In this document: piece after piece, positions 23,601-33,890 of the stretch
How the letters are laid out: each line of letters begins with the position of its first letter
How positions within the stretch are numbered: position 1 is the stretch's first letter
Assembly: GCA_032622095.1 (NCBI GenBank)
Contig: CP136062.1
Location: forward strand, 138,154,351-138,218,350
Direction of reading: 5' to 3'
DNA from: Siphonodentalium dalli
Lineage: Eukaryota > Mollusca > Scaphopoda > Gadilida > Siphonodentaliidae
Length of the DNA: 64,000 bases
The notes under the pieces: model-generated
Seen by the model: only the letters and a program-made list of their open reading frames with translations
Database searches by the model: none
What the model was told of the DNA's origin: nothing
Position numbers and translations under genes: made by a program

Positions 23601-26600
23601 TCCGTGTCGTCTGCTCGACTATACACATATATCATAGCAGATCAAAATTAGACAGATTCATGACGAGAGATTTCGATGCATTAATTGTGATCTGATAATA
23701 CGTTCGTGATGATCCGAATGAAAGAACAAAGTCTGCGTAGTAATATGGGATTCTTCATATTGAGAATTTCATTTATCGCGGTAGCATTTATTCGTCTACT
23801 ATATTTTGGTTGTAAAAGGCGTTTTCTTACATCCGTAAAGAACTCACATTCCAATAAATAATGAAATTCATCACCAATGTATTTGTGACACTTTGGGCAT
23901 ATTCTGTCAGCGATATCAATATTATTCCATCGGCCCGTCTCTATAGGTAGCTGGTGGTTACATGTACGGAATCTGCATAATGTTAACCGGTTTCTGGTAT
24001 CAAGAATGCTCAAGTAATCTTCAAAATTGATATCTTGTTTGAACATTTTGTATATAATTCCCCTACTGCCCGAGGCTTCTATATCATTTTTCCATTTATT
24101 TCGGAATCTACAAATAAGGTTGCACTCAATGTATGAGAGTAATCGCTCAGTACAGGGAATTTTACCTATATCCATTAAGTGGATCTGACCACATTCTGTT
24201 AAAGTTTGCTTAACTTTGTTTATCCACGTGAAATTAGAGGATGAGACATTACTGAGTTTTAGCGCCAACATATATAATATTTTACAATATCTATTACAAT
24301 TCATATTTACTACTTTCAACCAATACTTCACCACGCGCATGTTTATTAATATATCAATTGGCATACGGCCGCTCTCTCCATACAACATATAATTGCATGT
24401 GGATGGTTTTAGCCGTAAAATAAACTTACAAAATTTTCTATGTATATTCTCAATTATATCATTATTTCCTGTACCCCAAATTTCAGATCCATAAGCAAGT
24501 ATGGGTACAACTTGTGCATCAAATAAATCAAATTGGTCCTTTACCGAAAGGCAGTGTGCTCTTGATTTGGTGATTATAGCGTACATTGCTCTAGTGGCTT
24601 TATCTACAAGCACCTTCTTTGCCTCCGTATATGAACCAGATTTAGTATGTATTATTCCCAGGTAATTAAATTTTTTAACAACTTCAATTTCCCTCCCATT
24701 ATAGAAAATTTTTCTCTTTTTTGGAAGGCTACGCTTTGATATCAACATTATTTTAGTTTTATCGACATTAACTGTTAATTTCCACATTTCACAGTACTTA
24801 TAGAATGAATCCAAAGCAGTTTGCAATTTTGCAGGTGTTTCTGCCATTAGTACAGTATCATCTGCATACAAAATTACAAAAAGTTTCATATAGATGTTCA
24901 AATTGTTTTCAATATCATTCGACAATTTTGGCAGACCAATAACTCCTGTATTTGTCAGATAAGATTCCAAGTCGTTTACGTACAGTGCAAAGAGTATTGG
25001 TGAAAGATTTCCACCTTGTCGGACACCAGATAAACACGGAAAGTAATTGGAGTGCTCATTTCCTAGTTGAACTTTAGACTTAATGTTCGAGTACATATTG
25101 CAAATGACTTTAAATATTTTTCCATTGACACCGTTAGATAGAAGTTTGTGCCATAGTCCCTGTCTCCATACTTTATCAAATGCTTTTTCAAAATCAATGA
25201 ATGCACAATATAAGCTTCTGTTGAGTGACCTAGTAATTTCTGTCAGCATGTGAAGAACAAAGATATTATCAACTGTGGAATATCCTTTTCTGAAACCGGA
25301 TTGATTTTCTTTCATTACTTCATGTTCTTCTAGATATTTGTTGATCCTATTTGATAATATTTTGGTAAATAATTTCCCAAAACAACTGAGTAAAGTAATT
25401 GGTCTATAGTTTTTAGGGTCGCTTGAATCTCCTTTATTTTTATATATGGGGATAATGGTTCCAGTTCCCCATGAATCAGGTATACACCCAGAATCCAAGA
25501 CTAGATTAAAAAGTTTACAGTATATGTCTTTAAGTGTATCAGCCGAGGCTTTTATAAATTCATTTAATATTCCGTCATCTCCAGGTGATTTATTATTACT
25601 GAGACTAGCGATCGTGATTTTTATTTCCTCGTCTGTAATAGGTTTGTTAAGTGTGTCATTCCCATGCGTAGTTGTATCATCAGTAGCCAATTTGGGATCG
25701 TTTGTGTAGGTTATGGCATTTATTTCTCTGAAATAATTCTCAAGATCTTTTATTTGTAATGAACTGTCTGTTAGTTTTCTTTTCTTATTCAATATAGACC
25801 AAAATTTTCTCGAGTCGCCCTTTTTAAGTTTAGTCATTTCACCAGATATCTTTTCTCTGTGAGATCTCATGGCATTATCCATTGTGATCTTGTATTGTTT
25901 AGCTGTTTCACGCGCTACGTTTCTAGTCAAATTATTACTTTTAGACTTGTTGTTTCGTTCTGCCTTTCGGTATTCCTTCCTGGCTAGTTTACACGCTTGG
26001 TTAAACCAAGGCTTGTTAGATGTTCTATATCTATTTTTCTTTATGTTACTTACTTGTCCCAGTCCAAATGTTTTATCTGCAGAATTATGAATTACATGTG
26101 TTAATTTTGATACAACATCGTTCATCTCTGTACAGCTTGGATAATCAGTTTCGTGTTTATCGATGGTCTGTCGTATAGCATTGATATCATCGGGGTCTAA
26201 ATTATATACAAATTCAATAGATTTTGTGCGATCCCATCTACGCCTAGGTTGGTTTTTATGCGAGTCACTTATAATTTCTTCGTGCTTAATTGAATCGATT
26301 AATATCTCAGATGTCAATGTTTTATGAATATCCGAAAAAAGTTTACTAAAATCTCCTATATCAAAGTTCTTTACAATGGGTAACGCTGGGAGAGAACATA
26401 TCATGTAGTCAATTGTCGAGGTGTCGCCCGAAGTGAATGTTCCTATCATACTATCATTACCTACGCGCCCATTTATAAAAACCAGTTCGCAATGGTGACA
26501 GAGCGAGAGTAATTTTCGGCCATAATTGTTTTTCGTTTTATCCATGTTATATCTGTGTTTGGTGAGTCCCGCTCTTTCAATAGCTAGTTCAGCATTACAA

Positions 26601-26815
26601 CTATCATAATTATATGCGGATTGGATTGGTTCGTGTCTATTTTCCGGTTCGCGTATGTAGTCTGAATCATCTGCTGTACGCGCGTTAAAATCACCAGTAA
26701 TAAAAATGGTATCACTGCGCTCTCGCATACTAAGAATTTCCGCCGTTACTTCATCAAATGAGGTATCTGACGAATATCTAGTGCCCTCTGGTGGAATATA
26801 TACCGCATCTATTAT
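23600..26815 (-). mobile_element. 5'-truncated non-LTR retrotransposon (LINE)
   Basis: This is the body of the LINE whose ORF2 is described next. The coding frame stays open on the minus strand above the first ATG, up to a stop at about 26912. LINE-like sequence (VYIPPEGTRYSS, endonuclease strand) ends near 26815. From there the DNA matches a different repeat, also at about 29115-29175 (ATTACGCCACCT, ACAGGGCGAATG). So the element lost its 5' end, as is usual for LINEs. The 3' limit is approximate. Confidence 0.8.
23681..26728 (-). CDS. LINE ORF2: endonuclease (partial) and reverse transcriptase
   Basis: This 1015-codon frame is uninterrupted. Residues 1-140 are the C-terminal part of an APE-type endonuclease: GDFNART at 12-18, STIDYMI at 104-110 and SDIH at 132-135. 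The N-terminal endonuclease motifs are absent. The reverse transcriptase spans about 375-690: SPGDDG 381-386, NYRPITLLS 440-448, FIDFEKAFDKVW 510-521 with catalytic D512, SGVRQGGNLSP 567-577, and YADD 621-624. A C-terminal putative zinc site (C944, C947, H956, C961) follows. In intact elements this protein nicks DNA and copies element RNA at the nick. The ATG is only the first Met in an open frame; the original start is lost. The 3' fragment at 32560-33060 is the same family. I leave the clade open; the Jockey/I/CR1 group is plausible. Confidence 0.9.
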   Translation of the reverse strand: MRERSDTIFITGDFNARTADDSDYIREPENRHEPIQSAYNYDSCNAELAIERAGLTKHRYNMDKTKNNYGRKLLSLCHHCELVFINGRVGNDSMIGTFTSGDTSTIDYMICSLPALPIVKNFDIGDFSKLFSDIHKTLTSEILIDSIKHEEIISDSHKNQPRRRWDRTKSIEFVYNLDPDDINAIRQTIDKHETDYPSCTEMNDVVSKLTHVIHNSADKTFGLGQVSNIKKNRYRTSNKPWFNQACKLARKEYRKAERNNKSKSNNLTRNVARETAKQYKITMDNAMRSHREKISGEMTKLKKGDSRKFWSILNKKRKLTDSSLQIKDLENYFREINAITYTNDPKLATDDTTTHGNDTLNKPITDEEIKITIASLSNNKSPGDDGILNEFIKASADTLKDIYCKLFNLVLDSGCIPDSWGTGTIIPIYKNKGDSSDPKNYRPITLLSCFGKLFTKILSNRINKYLEEHEVMKENQSGFRKGYSTVDNIFVLHMLTEITRSLNRSLYCAFIDFEKAFDKVWRQGLWHKLLSNGVNGKIFKVICNMYSNIKSKVQLGNEHSNYFPCLSGVRQGGNLSPILFALYVNDLESYLTNTGVIGLPKLSNDIENNLNIYMKLFVILYADDTVLMAETPAKLQTALDSFYKYCEMWKLTVNVDKTKIMLISKRSLPKKRKIFYNGREIEVVKKFNYLGIIHTKSGSYTEAKKVLVDKATRAMYAIITKSRAHCLSVKDQFDLFDAQVVPILAYGSEIWGTGNNDIIENIHRKFCKFILRLKPSTCNYMLYGESGRMPIDILINMRVVKYWLKVVNMNCNRYCKILYMLALKLSNVSSSNFTWINKVKQTLTECGQIHLMDIGKIPCTERLLSYIECNLICRFRNKWKNDIEASGSRGIIYKMFKQDINFEDYLSILDTRNRLTLCRFRTCNHQLPIETGRWNNIDIADRICPKCHKYIGDEFHYLLECEFFTDVRKRLLQPKYSRRINATAINEILNMKNPILLRRLCSFIRIITNVLSDHN

Positions 26816-26890
26816 AATTACGCCACCTAGTGTGGTGTTACTAGCATTTGGTTTTTTTATATCGCATGGAGTACAGGGCGAATGTATTCT

Positions 26891-27365
26891 TGGAGATTGT
26901 TTGTACCTTACTCAATCGTACCGATATAATCACGTAGATGCCGAAATTGTAAAGTTAACGCCAGCGGTGTATAATACGTTTATGAAAATATGATAAATCC
27001 TATCGATAGAGTCAGGACAGGCTCAAATTGTAAACTTAAAGTCACCGGTGTAATAATATGTTGTTGAAAATATAAATAATCTGATAGCCTGAAAATATTG
27101 TATAACCTATTGGGAGCCCATAATAAATGGGAATAACCTATTGGGAGCCCCTGCTGTATTTTATGGAGATTGTTTGTACCTTACTGAATCGTACCGATAT
27201 AATCACGTAGATGCCGAAGTTGTAAAGTTAACGCCACTGGTGTATAATATGTTTATGATAAATCGTATCGATAGAGTGAGGACAGGCTCAAATTGTAAAC
27301 TTAAAGTCGAAAATATAAATAATCTGATAGCCTGAAAACATTGTATAACCTGTTGGGAGCCCCTG
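26891..27365. repeat. two-unit tandem repeat of about 270 bp
   Basis: TGGAGATTGTTTGTACCTTA starts at 26891 and 27163. Both units carry ATCACGTAGATGCCGAA, GACAGGCTCAAATTGTAAAC and AACCTRTTGGGAGCCC. Unit 2 lacks about 70 bases. A mini-duplication of AACCTATTGGGAGCCC occurs at about 27104 and 27136. Confidence 0.88.
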
Positions 27366-27778
27366 GTGTAGTGAACTGAATTATGGGTAATGTTAATTGG
27401 AGTGCGCATGTCTGTTTTTTTTGTAGTAACGGCCATCTTTTATTTTCTGCATGCGCAGTCTATATGCGTTCTTTTGGGGAAATTCGCTATTTTGGTTAAG
27501 TGAAACAATGGTATGAGTTCAATGTTTGTTTGTATATAAGAAAGTATATTGAATTTTGGAGGCCGACAATTGTATCTATTTGAAGATTAAAAGTTCCTTG
27601 TGTGTATTTAGCTGTGCATGGTTCGTTAATTAGGCCAGCCTATTGTCATATTAGAACGTCTCCAATAACATACAACCTCTCTGCAGTTAACATTGTGAAT
27701 TTGGCAACAATCCAAGCAGGCCCTCTAATGGAGCACTGTGAATTTGGCAACAGTCCAAGACACGTGGGGTATATATAG
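27366..27778. other. intergenic with a small duplication
   Basis: CTGTGAATTTGGCAACAGTC at about 27737 resembles TTGTGAATTTGGCAACAATC at about 27693. No gene is seen. Confidence 0.4.
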
Positions 27779-27920
27779 AATACACACGTAGTGTTTCTGA
27801 ATACCAAATTTACACCACGAGTGGGATTGATGGTTTACCACACGAGCTTTAGCGAGTGTGGTAAATCATCAATCCCACGAGTGGTGTAAATTTGGTATTC
27901 AGAAACACTACGTGTGTATT
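27779..27920. repeat. 142-bp near-perfect palindrome (foldback)
   Basis: Arms of about 69 bases, from AATACACACGTAGTGTTTCT to its complement, fold around a CGAGCTTTAGCGAG apex. Inside each arm a CCACGAGTGG box reads the same way on both arms, so its central GAG is not complementary. That is the only notable mismatch besides one or two single bases. Confidence 0.92.
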
Positions 27921-29059
27921 TTGTTTATACCATGACCGGTACAGGAGCAACAACTGCTATGAAATCGAAATAAACCCACTTAAATTAAGATGATTCTGTC
28001 GCACCATTCACAATCATCCCCGTTGTGTTCCCCACACTTGGCCGTACATCGACGTACACTATCACAGCTGATCAGGCGTATTGATACATTGAATTAGGTC
28101 AACATTCAATTGTACGAATATGGTATCATTGTAGCCAATTCACAATAAACTGTAATCATGATGAAACCGCCATAAATAAACAACATGAATATATATATGG
28201 GAATACGAATTTAATGAATATAAATATAACACATTGCGGGAACTTTTTTTTCTCCGCCGTACAGTGAACAGGAAACCACGAAAGTCATTTTGAAATCCAC
28301 CGTTTGTTGTTCGAGTTTTTTACGTCTATTTCTTGAAATATATGTTCAATTTGTTGATCTGGATGTGATTTCCACGGAAATAACTGTTCGTTTTTATCGC
28401 ATTAGTGAGTATAATATTCAATTGAATCGAAAGTATCAAATTGTTTTCATCGCGAGGCGCTACATTTTAAAAATAGAGTGATTTTGATCGAGGTCATGGA
28501 AGGTTAATGAAAGGTCAACTCGGATGTAGTTCTACTATGGGTATAAACTTTAACCATTGAAATGCCATTAAAACGTGTTACCCACAGTAGAAACGTGTTA
28601 CCCACGGTCGGACTCCTGTTCACACACAGTAGGGTGTACAGCACAAATATATTATATAGCATGTTTGTACACAGTACAATAGGGAGTCATGGTATAAAAT
28701 AACTGAACACCTGTGGCCAACTTGATCTCCAGAATGTTTTTAAGTGGAAGGGATAGTGTAGTGGGGTGGGGGTGGAAGTTAGATTTTGAGTGTGTATGAT
28801 TCACAACTTTTGTAAAAAAAAGTTAATGCACATGTAGTTGGAAATTTCATACATTATTACACTACAACATAAAGGTTAAAATACATGGTTACCATTGCCT
28901 GGTATCCCAACTAGTAATTATTGTCCCCATTATGATGGGGACGGGGATCGAATGATGGAGGTATTTTGAGGGGGTGGGAGTCACAACTGTTATAAAGAAT
29001 TTTAACAGTTGGAAATTTCATACATGATTACACTAACTTTTTGTCCCCATTTATTTTAC
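27921..29059. other. repeat-rich intergenic, possible 770-bp inverted-end element
   Basis: TTTATACCATGAC at about 27923 recurs inverted (GTCATGGTATAAA) at about 28687, with no clear target duplication. AACGTGTTACCCAC is tandemly doubled at about 28573 and 28593. AGTTGGAAATTTCATACAT occurs at about 28836 and 29002. No gene is seen. Confidence 0.4.
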
Positions 29060-29180
29060 TGCTGTCTTGTTTGTTACTGTATTCCTGATATGGAAATAAT
29101 AAAGAGCATTTATTACGCCACCTGTGGTGTATCTAGCTGCTGAGATTTTGATATTGCGTGGTGGACAGGGCGAATGCATT
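29060..29180. repeat. fragment of a dispersed repeat
   Basis: ATTCCTGATATGGAA, then AATAAAGAGC, match the MITE at 20465-20958. The following CGCCACCTGTGGTGT and GACAGGGCGAATG match 26815-26895 next to the LINE. The fragment therefore bridges two repeats found elsewhere in the window. Confidence 0.65.
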
Positions 29181-29296
29181 GTGGGGCTTTTATTTATAGA
29201 GTTGGAAATTCCGTTTATTTAAAAGTCGGAACTACGCGACCAGTAGGCCAAGTCCAGTAAAACGGTTCGTTATAGGTGCTGGTTGTTATTGTTATT

Positions 29297-30605
29297 TTAA
29301 CGGAATTCTGAGTTGGTCATTCGCGAAACCAATATATTTTATATTCTATAATTAAAACCGTGGGTATATAATATATTATCCTCTTTATGGATATTGTAGG
29401 AAGGTAAATTTAGCTAAAGCGGTGGGATATCTTGCAAGACAACACATTTCGGTTTGCGCTATAACTGCTCAATGTTTTAAGGTGTTACACAACGTCTGAT
29501 AAAAAGATTTCTATCGGGAATATTCACACTATTTTTTCAGAGAACATGCATAGAGTAAACATAGTCCTATCGGACTATCGTAAAGTAGTTCCGTTTAATT
29601 CGGGATTAATTAACCCTCAGACTGCCGAAACTGCCGACAATAAATTCGCTTGTTCGTGTCCGCCGAAAATCAAACTTGCCTGTTTAGAGGTCCCATTTTC
29701 GTGGCTAATGGTGATAGAATCACAATTTTTCAGTCAAGTTCATGGATAAATTACATTACACTTAATCGGCTTATGTCCGCGGCCATAAACCTGCGTTTTG
29801 ATAACAATTTATTTGAGACAAACTGTTGCGCGGGTATCAGTCGGCGCTTATCGGTTGAAGTTATTATGATCGTGCAGCCTGCGCGTGCAACAAGTGTTCA
29901 AATACAACAGAAGAAAAAAATACTATGTCAAATAAATAACGTCATCAATGGACAGACAAGTTTCATTTCCGCGGGACACGAAAAAGCGAATTTAATGTCG
30001 TCAGTTTCGGCAGTCTGAGGGGTTTAATTAATCTCCTTTACGATATCCCGATAGGACTATATTTACACTATGTTCTCTGAAAAAAAATGGTGTGAATATT
30101 CCCGATAGAACTATTTTTATCAGATGTTTTGTAACACATTAAAACATTGAGCAGTTAGCGCAATTTTCTGGAATTTCGGACTATTTCGTCTATAAAAATA
30201 CGATGAGCAACTGAAAATGTTTTTCAACATTCTGGAAGGGGTAGATGTCCAGGTATATATGTTTAAAATTTCACGCATAAACTATGACAGATAACAAAGT
30301 TATAATTAGTTTTATAGGCCCACCATAAATCCCCTATAATAAACGCATGCCCCCGTAAGCACATGGCTTTGCTGTGGATGCTTTCGTTCCCAGCATGCAT
30401 CATTCTCGCTATCTGTAAAATGTCTATGAACAATGGCTGTGCCACGCACTCTTAGCTTTGATCCGCATTTAGAAGCATTCTGGTGTGGCGAATGAGAAAC
30501 CTGCAGTAATTTATAAGCCGTAGTTCATTGTAATAATTTGAAGAATTACTTATCTTAACGGAATTCTGAGGCGGTCCATTCATGTAACCAATATATTTTA
30601 TATTA
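29297..30605. repeat. direct repeats flanking a foldback element
   Basis: TTAACGGAATTCTGAG and CCAATATATTTTATATT, about 50 bases in all, occur at 29297-29345 and again at 30555-30605. They could be ends of an element or a duplication; no LTR-type TG/CA ends or coding are seen. Confidence 0.6.
29456..30161. mobile_element. 706-bp foldback element with arms of about 220 bp
   Basis: The left arm (GCGCTATAACTGCTCAATGT onward, to about 29690) is mirrored by the right arm, about 29950-30161. Shared blocks include ATCGGGAATATTCACAC, TCAGAGAACAT, TAGTCCTATCGG and CAGACTGCCGAAACTG. The centre of about 260 bases is unique. The 122-codon frame at 29650-30018 follows from the arms and has no motif. ATTTCGG lies outside both ends but is not a firm target duplication. 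Confidence 0.85.
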
Positions 30606-30639
30606 TGATTTATATTTATGGCTAATAATACGATCTTGG

Positions 30640-32480
30640 TGGCGTTACCATTTCTGACTATGGTTTTCTTGTACTATCTTGGGTTCCATTAAGTTTGATT
30701 TCTAACCAATGAATAAAGGGGCACTTGGTATGTATAACACGCGTCGACGATTTAATAATCGAGCTGACACCGATGATAATTCCACCGGATTTTACGCGAA
30801 CATGATCAGCAATCCCTTCCTTTATTTTAGTATTTTGGCGGATATTGCTCCAAACTTATTTAGAATCTTTTTTGAAGTTCTCTGCTAGTTTCATTTCGTA
30901 TTCTGTTTGCGCCTCATTTTTCATGTACGCTTATGCATTATAGGTTGTCTCTGGTTTGTTATGTATATATTTCTTCCATGTAGTATGTTTTTCGTTACAG
31001 CTTTTAGCGTCTGTTTTGTCATCCATGGTTATATCTTTTGGTTTTTGTTTTGTCTGACTCTCACTCAGTATAGATGCATTTTCAGTATATTTTCTATTAA
31101 ATACTTTCAAGCCTCTTCGATGGGTAATTTATCTCCTTCTGTTTTATGTAGCTCTTCGTAATCTCCTTTATTATATTGATATCTAGTATGTGTATCTCCA
31201 GTGGTGTTATCGCTGTAACAGAGGTATTTAAAATATAGCATCATGACAATGGTCGCTCTTTCCAATTGGTGGTAGGTGCTCAATCGCATCAACCACCATT
31301 TCTTGGTTTGTGAGGACAATATCTAAGATGTTATCGGCCTGTCCGGCTCTCTGCCTGGTTGCATTTCTGACCTTTTGATGTAGAAGAGTGTCGTTCGCAT
31401 TTTCTAGAAATTTGTATGTTTTCGATTCAATCAGTTGTCCTTGTTTCCCATTTACGTTCTTGTGGTTAAGGTCCCCCATTATGAGTTTGTGGGTGTAACA
31501 CCTAGTACAAACGCTATCGCATGCCAAATGGGGTGGGATGCTGAAAAATCGCAAGCCAATTTGCGCGCGATTTCGTTTGCCGTGTCCCGCGTGACTCAGC
31601 ATCGCATGCGAATATGTTTCGATTGTAAAATTCAAAGAAATGTAACTCTAACATACCCGTTATTTAGTAAAAAATCATACCAAAAGAATGACACCACAAA
31701 GAGACACGTTTCAAAAACACTAAGACCTGTTGGGAAACACAAAATTCAAACTGTTATTGAAGCGCCGCAGGCGCGTTAAGCAACGTCACCCCTTTTTCAA
31801 ATTGATATCGAGGCAGTCAGGTCGCGCCAGCGACCGCTGCCGCGGGGGCCTGATGGCTCATAAAAACAACTCTATATATAAGCGCCCGCGGCTACCACTT
31901 TATAGCATCAAGGGTAGACTGAGCAAATCGAGACGGGATGCTGGTCCCGCCAAACTCTCCAGACGGCATCGACATATCAAAACGCATGCGATTCTCGCCT
32001 ATCGTATCCGTATTTGGACGAGATTGTAAGACCATAGCCTGGGTGTAATGGGAATCAGCCATTTCTTTCATCTGGGTTCCTACAGCTTTATTGTTTTCGG
32101 GATTGTTATTGGGACTTCTGTGGATTCCACCAATTAGAAGTATGTCGTTAGCCTTCAGTCGTAGTTGGCACCACACTGCTTCTTCACATTGGTTTACTAG
32201 TTCCACTATGTTTGCCTCCAAGTATTTGTGTGTGTATATAGCTACTCCATACCCGTGTCGAGTGGGGTGTGAAAAAGGTCATATCCTTCGAGGAAAAGTT
32301 CCTGTCGTTGTAGGTTTTTCACATTTTTTAATCTTGTTTCTGTGATAACTAAAATGTCCGGGGATTTGATATCTAGAATCGCCTCCACTTCGTATTTCTT
32401 ATCTGTAAAAGTGTCAATATTTAATATATGACATCCACCCCCTATGTTCTGGTATATGCACATATACAAACAATGGTTTG
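30640..32480 (-). pseudogene. LINE endonuclease half (CR1/L2-like), degenerate
   Basis: Minus-strand landmarks, over frameshifts, are: PDILVITETRL (about 32340-32375), LLIGGIHRSPNNN (about 32090-32130), IMGDLNHKNV (about 31455-31485), ILDIVLTNQEMVVDAIEHLP (about 31270-31330), GKSDHC (about 31245-31262), then a basic linker with EYEMKLAENFKKDSK (about 30860-30905) and TKIKEGIADHV (about 30790-30825). These are the APE endonuclease domain and the linker before the reverse transcriptase. The homology stops just before the expected RT start, and the fragment at 22890 resumes there. A 541-bp insertion lies at 31499-32039. Confidence 0.82.
31499..32039. mobile_element. 541-bp insertion with 9-bp target duplication
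   Basis: TGGGTGTAA at 31490-31498 recurs at 32040-32048, and removing the insert restores a continuous endonuclease reading (ADSHYT joins HKLIMGD). The insert is GC-richer than its host, with GCGCCGCAGGCGCG and GGTCGCGCCAGCGACC patches. Its ends, CACCTAGTAC and ACCATAGCC, show only weak inverted similarity. A 9-bp duplication suits Mutator-like elements and an 8-bp reading suits hAT; the class is open. Confidence 0.85.
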
Positions 32481-32559
32481 GTGTATCTCTTTGATTGAAG
32501 GGTTTTTCTCTATAATCTTTCCATTACTGATAATAAATTTATCTTCATCTACTCCCTCT

Positions 32560-33060
32560 TTCCTCCTTTTAAGTTCTTCCTTCAGTTGTTAATGGCCTGA
32601 TTAATAATTCGGATAAAAGAACAAAATCTACGCAACGCAGCCAAATCTGTCATGTGCAATATATTATTCATAGCAATTATATTTGATCGATACAAAAACA
32701 TCATTGGCAAATTTCGTCTTCGTAACTCGCTAAAATTCTTGCATTCCAACAAATAATTAAATTCATCGCCAACTTTGTTATCGGCACATAGTGTACAGGT
32801 GTTATCAACTGCAACAGCGTTTGACCATCCGCTGGTTTCGATTGGCAAGTTATGATTGCTTGTTCTAAAGCTACATCATGTAGTTCGATTTCTGAAGTCA
32901 ACGGTTTTTAAGTATTCTTAAAAATAAGGTCGTGTTTGAAGATTCGGTATATTTTACCTCTACTGGATGTGTCTATGTCATTTTTCCAACTGATTTTGTA
33001 ATTGCTGATAAGGCTACATTTCACGTACTTCATTCTGCAAATGACAAGCATAACTATTTC
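32560..33060 (-). pseudogene. 3' fragment of the same LINE family as 23681-26728
   Basis: An 88-codon frame (32582-32848) aligns with residues 927-1015 of the intact ORF2: LPIET against MPIET, GDEFHYLLEC against GDEFNYLLEC, and LRRLCSFIRII against LRRFCSFIRII. The C-x2-C pair is kept as CTLC. Frameshifts follow upstream, where further similarity (for example WKNDI/WKNDID-like sequence near 32970) can be traced. Confidence 0.88.
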
Positions 33061-33489
33061 AAGGCTTCTTCTGTTATATATTCATGATGCATGGGCGAGT
33101 ATGTATGTATGCTACCTGTGATCGGTTGTCTCTATGTGCACTGGTGTGGTTTTATAATCAAATTTACGTGATGGCCTATATGGCAGCACTGGCTGGAAAA
33201 GAAGGCAACGTGGGTAGAGATGAATATTCCGTCATATATACATGCATCCCAAATTATATGTTGAAATAATGAAAGTACGACTTTTACTCTTAATCTAAAT
33301 ATTTGTTGGTAATTTTCGGCCTCATGGTCTTCTTCGGCAAGACGATACTATCAACAAGTTACATTTCAATAGATTTAAGAGTGCATTAGTCCGTACATAT
33401 GAAAGACAGGTTTACGTCAATGCCCGATTAAGTCTAAACCGTAGTCACACGTCAACATACGTCATATGGGGTCGCCGCAGCATTTTGTA
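33061..33489. other. intergenic, no feature seen
   Basis: It has a 61-codon frame without motifs and no repeat ends. Confidence 0.4.
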
Positions 33490-33605
33490 TACCTTGGTTT
33501 ATTATTCATTTGGACGAATGTTCAGGGAAAATAAGCAGACGACAGATAATATAAGTGCAGAATGTGTCCTATTTATTGGAGATAAATGTTCAGATAACGT
33601 ATTGA
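33490..33605. mobile_element. TTAA MITE, CCCTTTCTATA family, internal fragment
   Basis: TTATTCATTTGG, AAAATAAGCAGACGAC and TATTTATTGGAGATAAATGT match the middle of the copies at 34812 and 53546. Both termini are missing. Confidence 0.65.
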
Positions 33606-33890
33606 CGTATAACTATGGTTTAGACATTATCAGGCAATAAAGTAAACCCGACTTTTACGAGGGATGAACATTGTAAATCTTGATCCACACGATTAGCGGG
33701 CATCGATGATGAATGAGAAAAGCTACACCGGTGATATCCATTAAGAGACTCCCTACTCTCTTTTTTGCAGTGTTATGGACGCAACAACAGTTCTTGGTAC
33801 CGGTAATTTTTCACTTGGTCAAATACACTTAAAGTACGACATAGTCTGGATAAAAGGGCGCCGTTGATACTAGCCGCAATGTAGTGTTAA

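Noticed and set aside
29650..30018. 122-codon plus frame
   Set aside because: It lies across the arms of the foldback element at 29456-30161.
29297..30605. Direct repeats considered as LTRs
   Set aside because: They are only about 50 bases, lack TG/CA ends, and enclose no primer-binding site or coding sequence.
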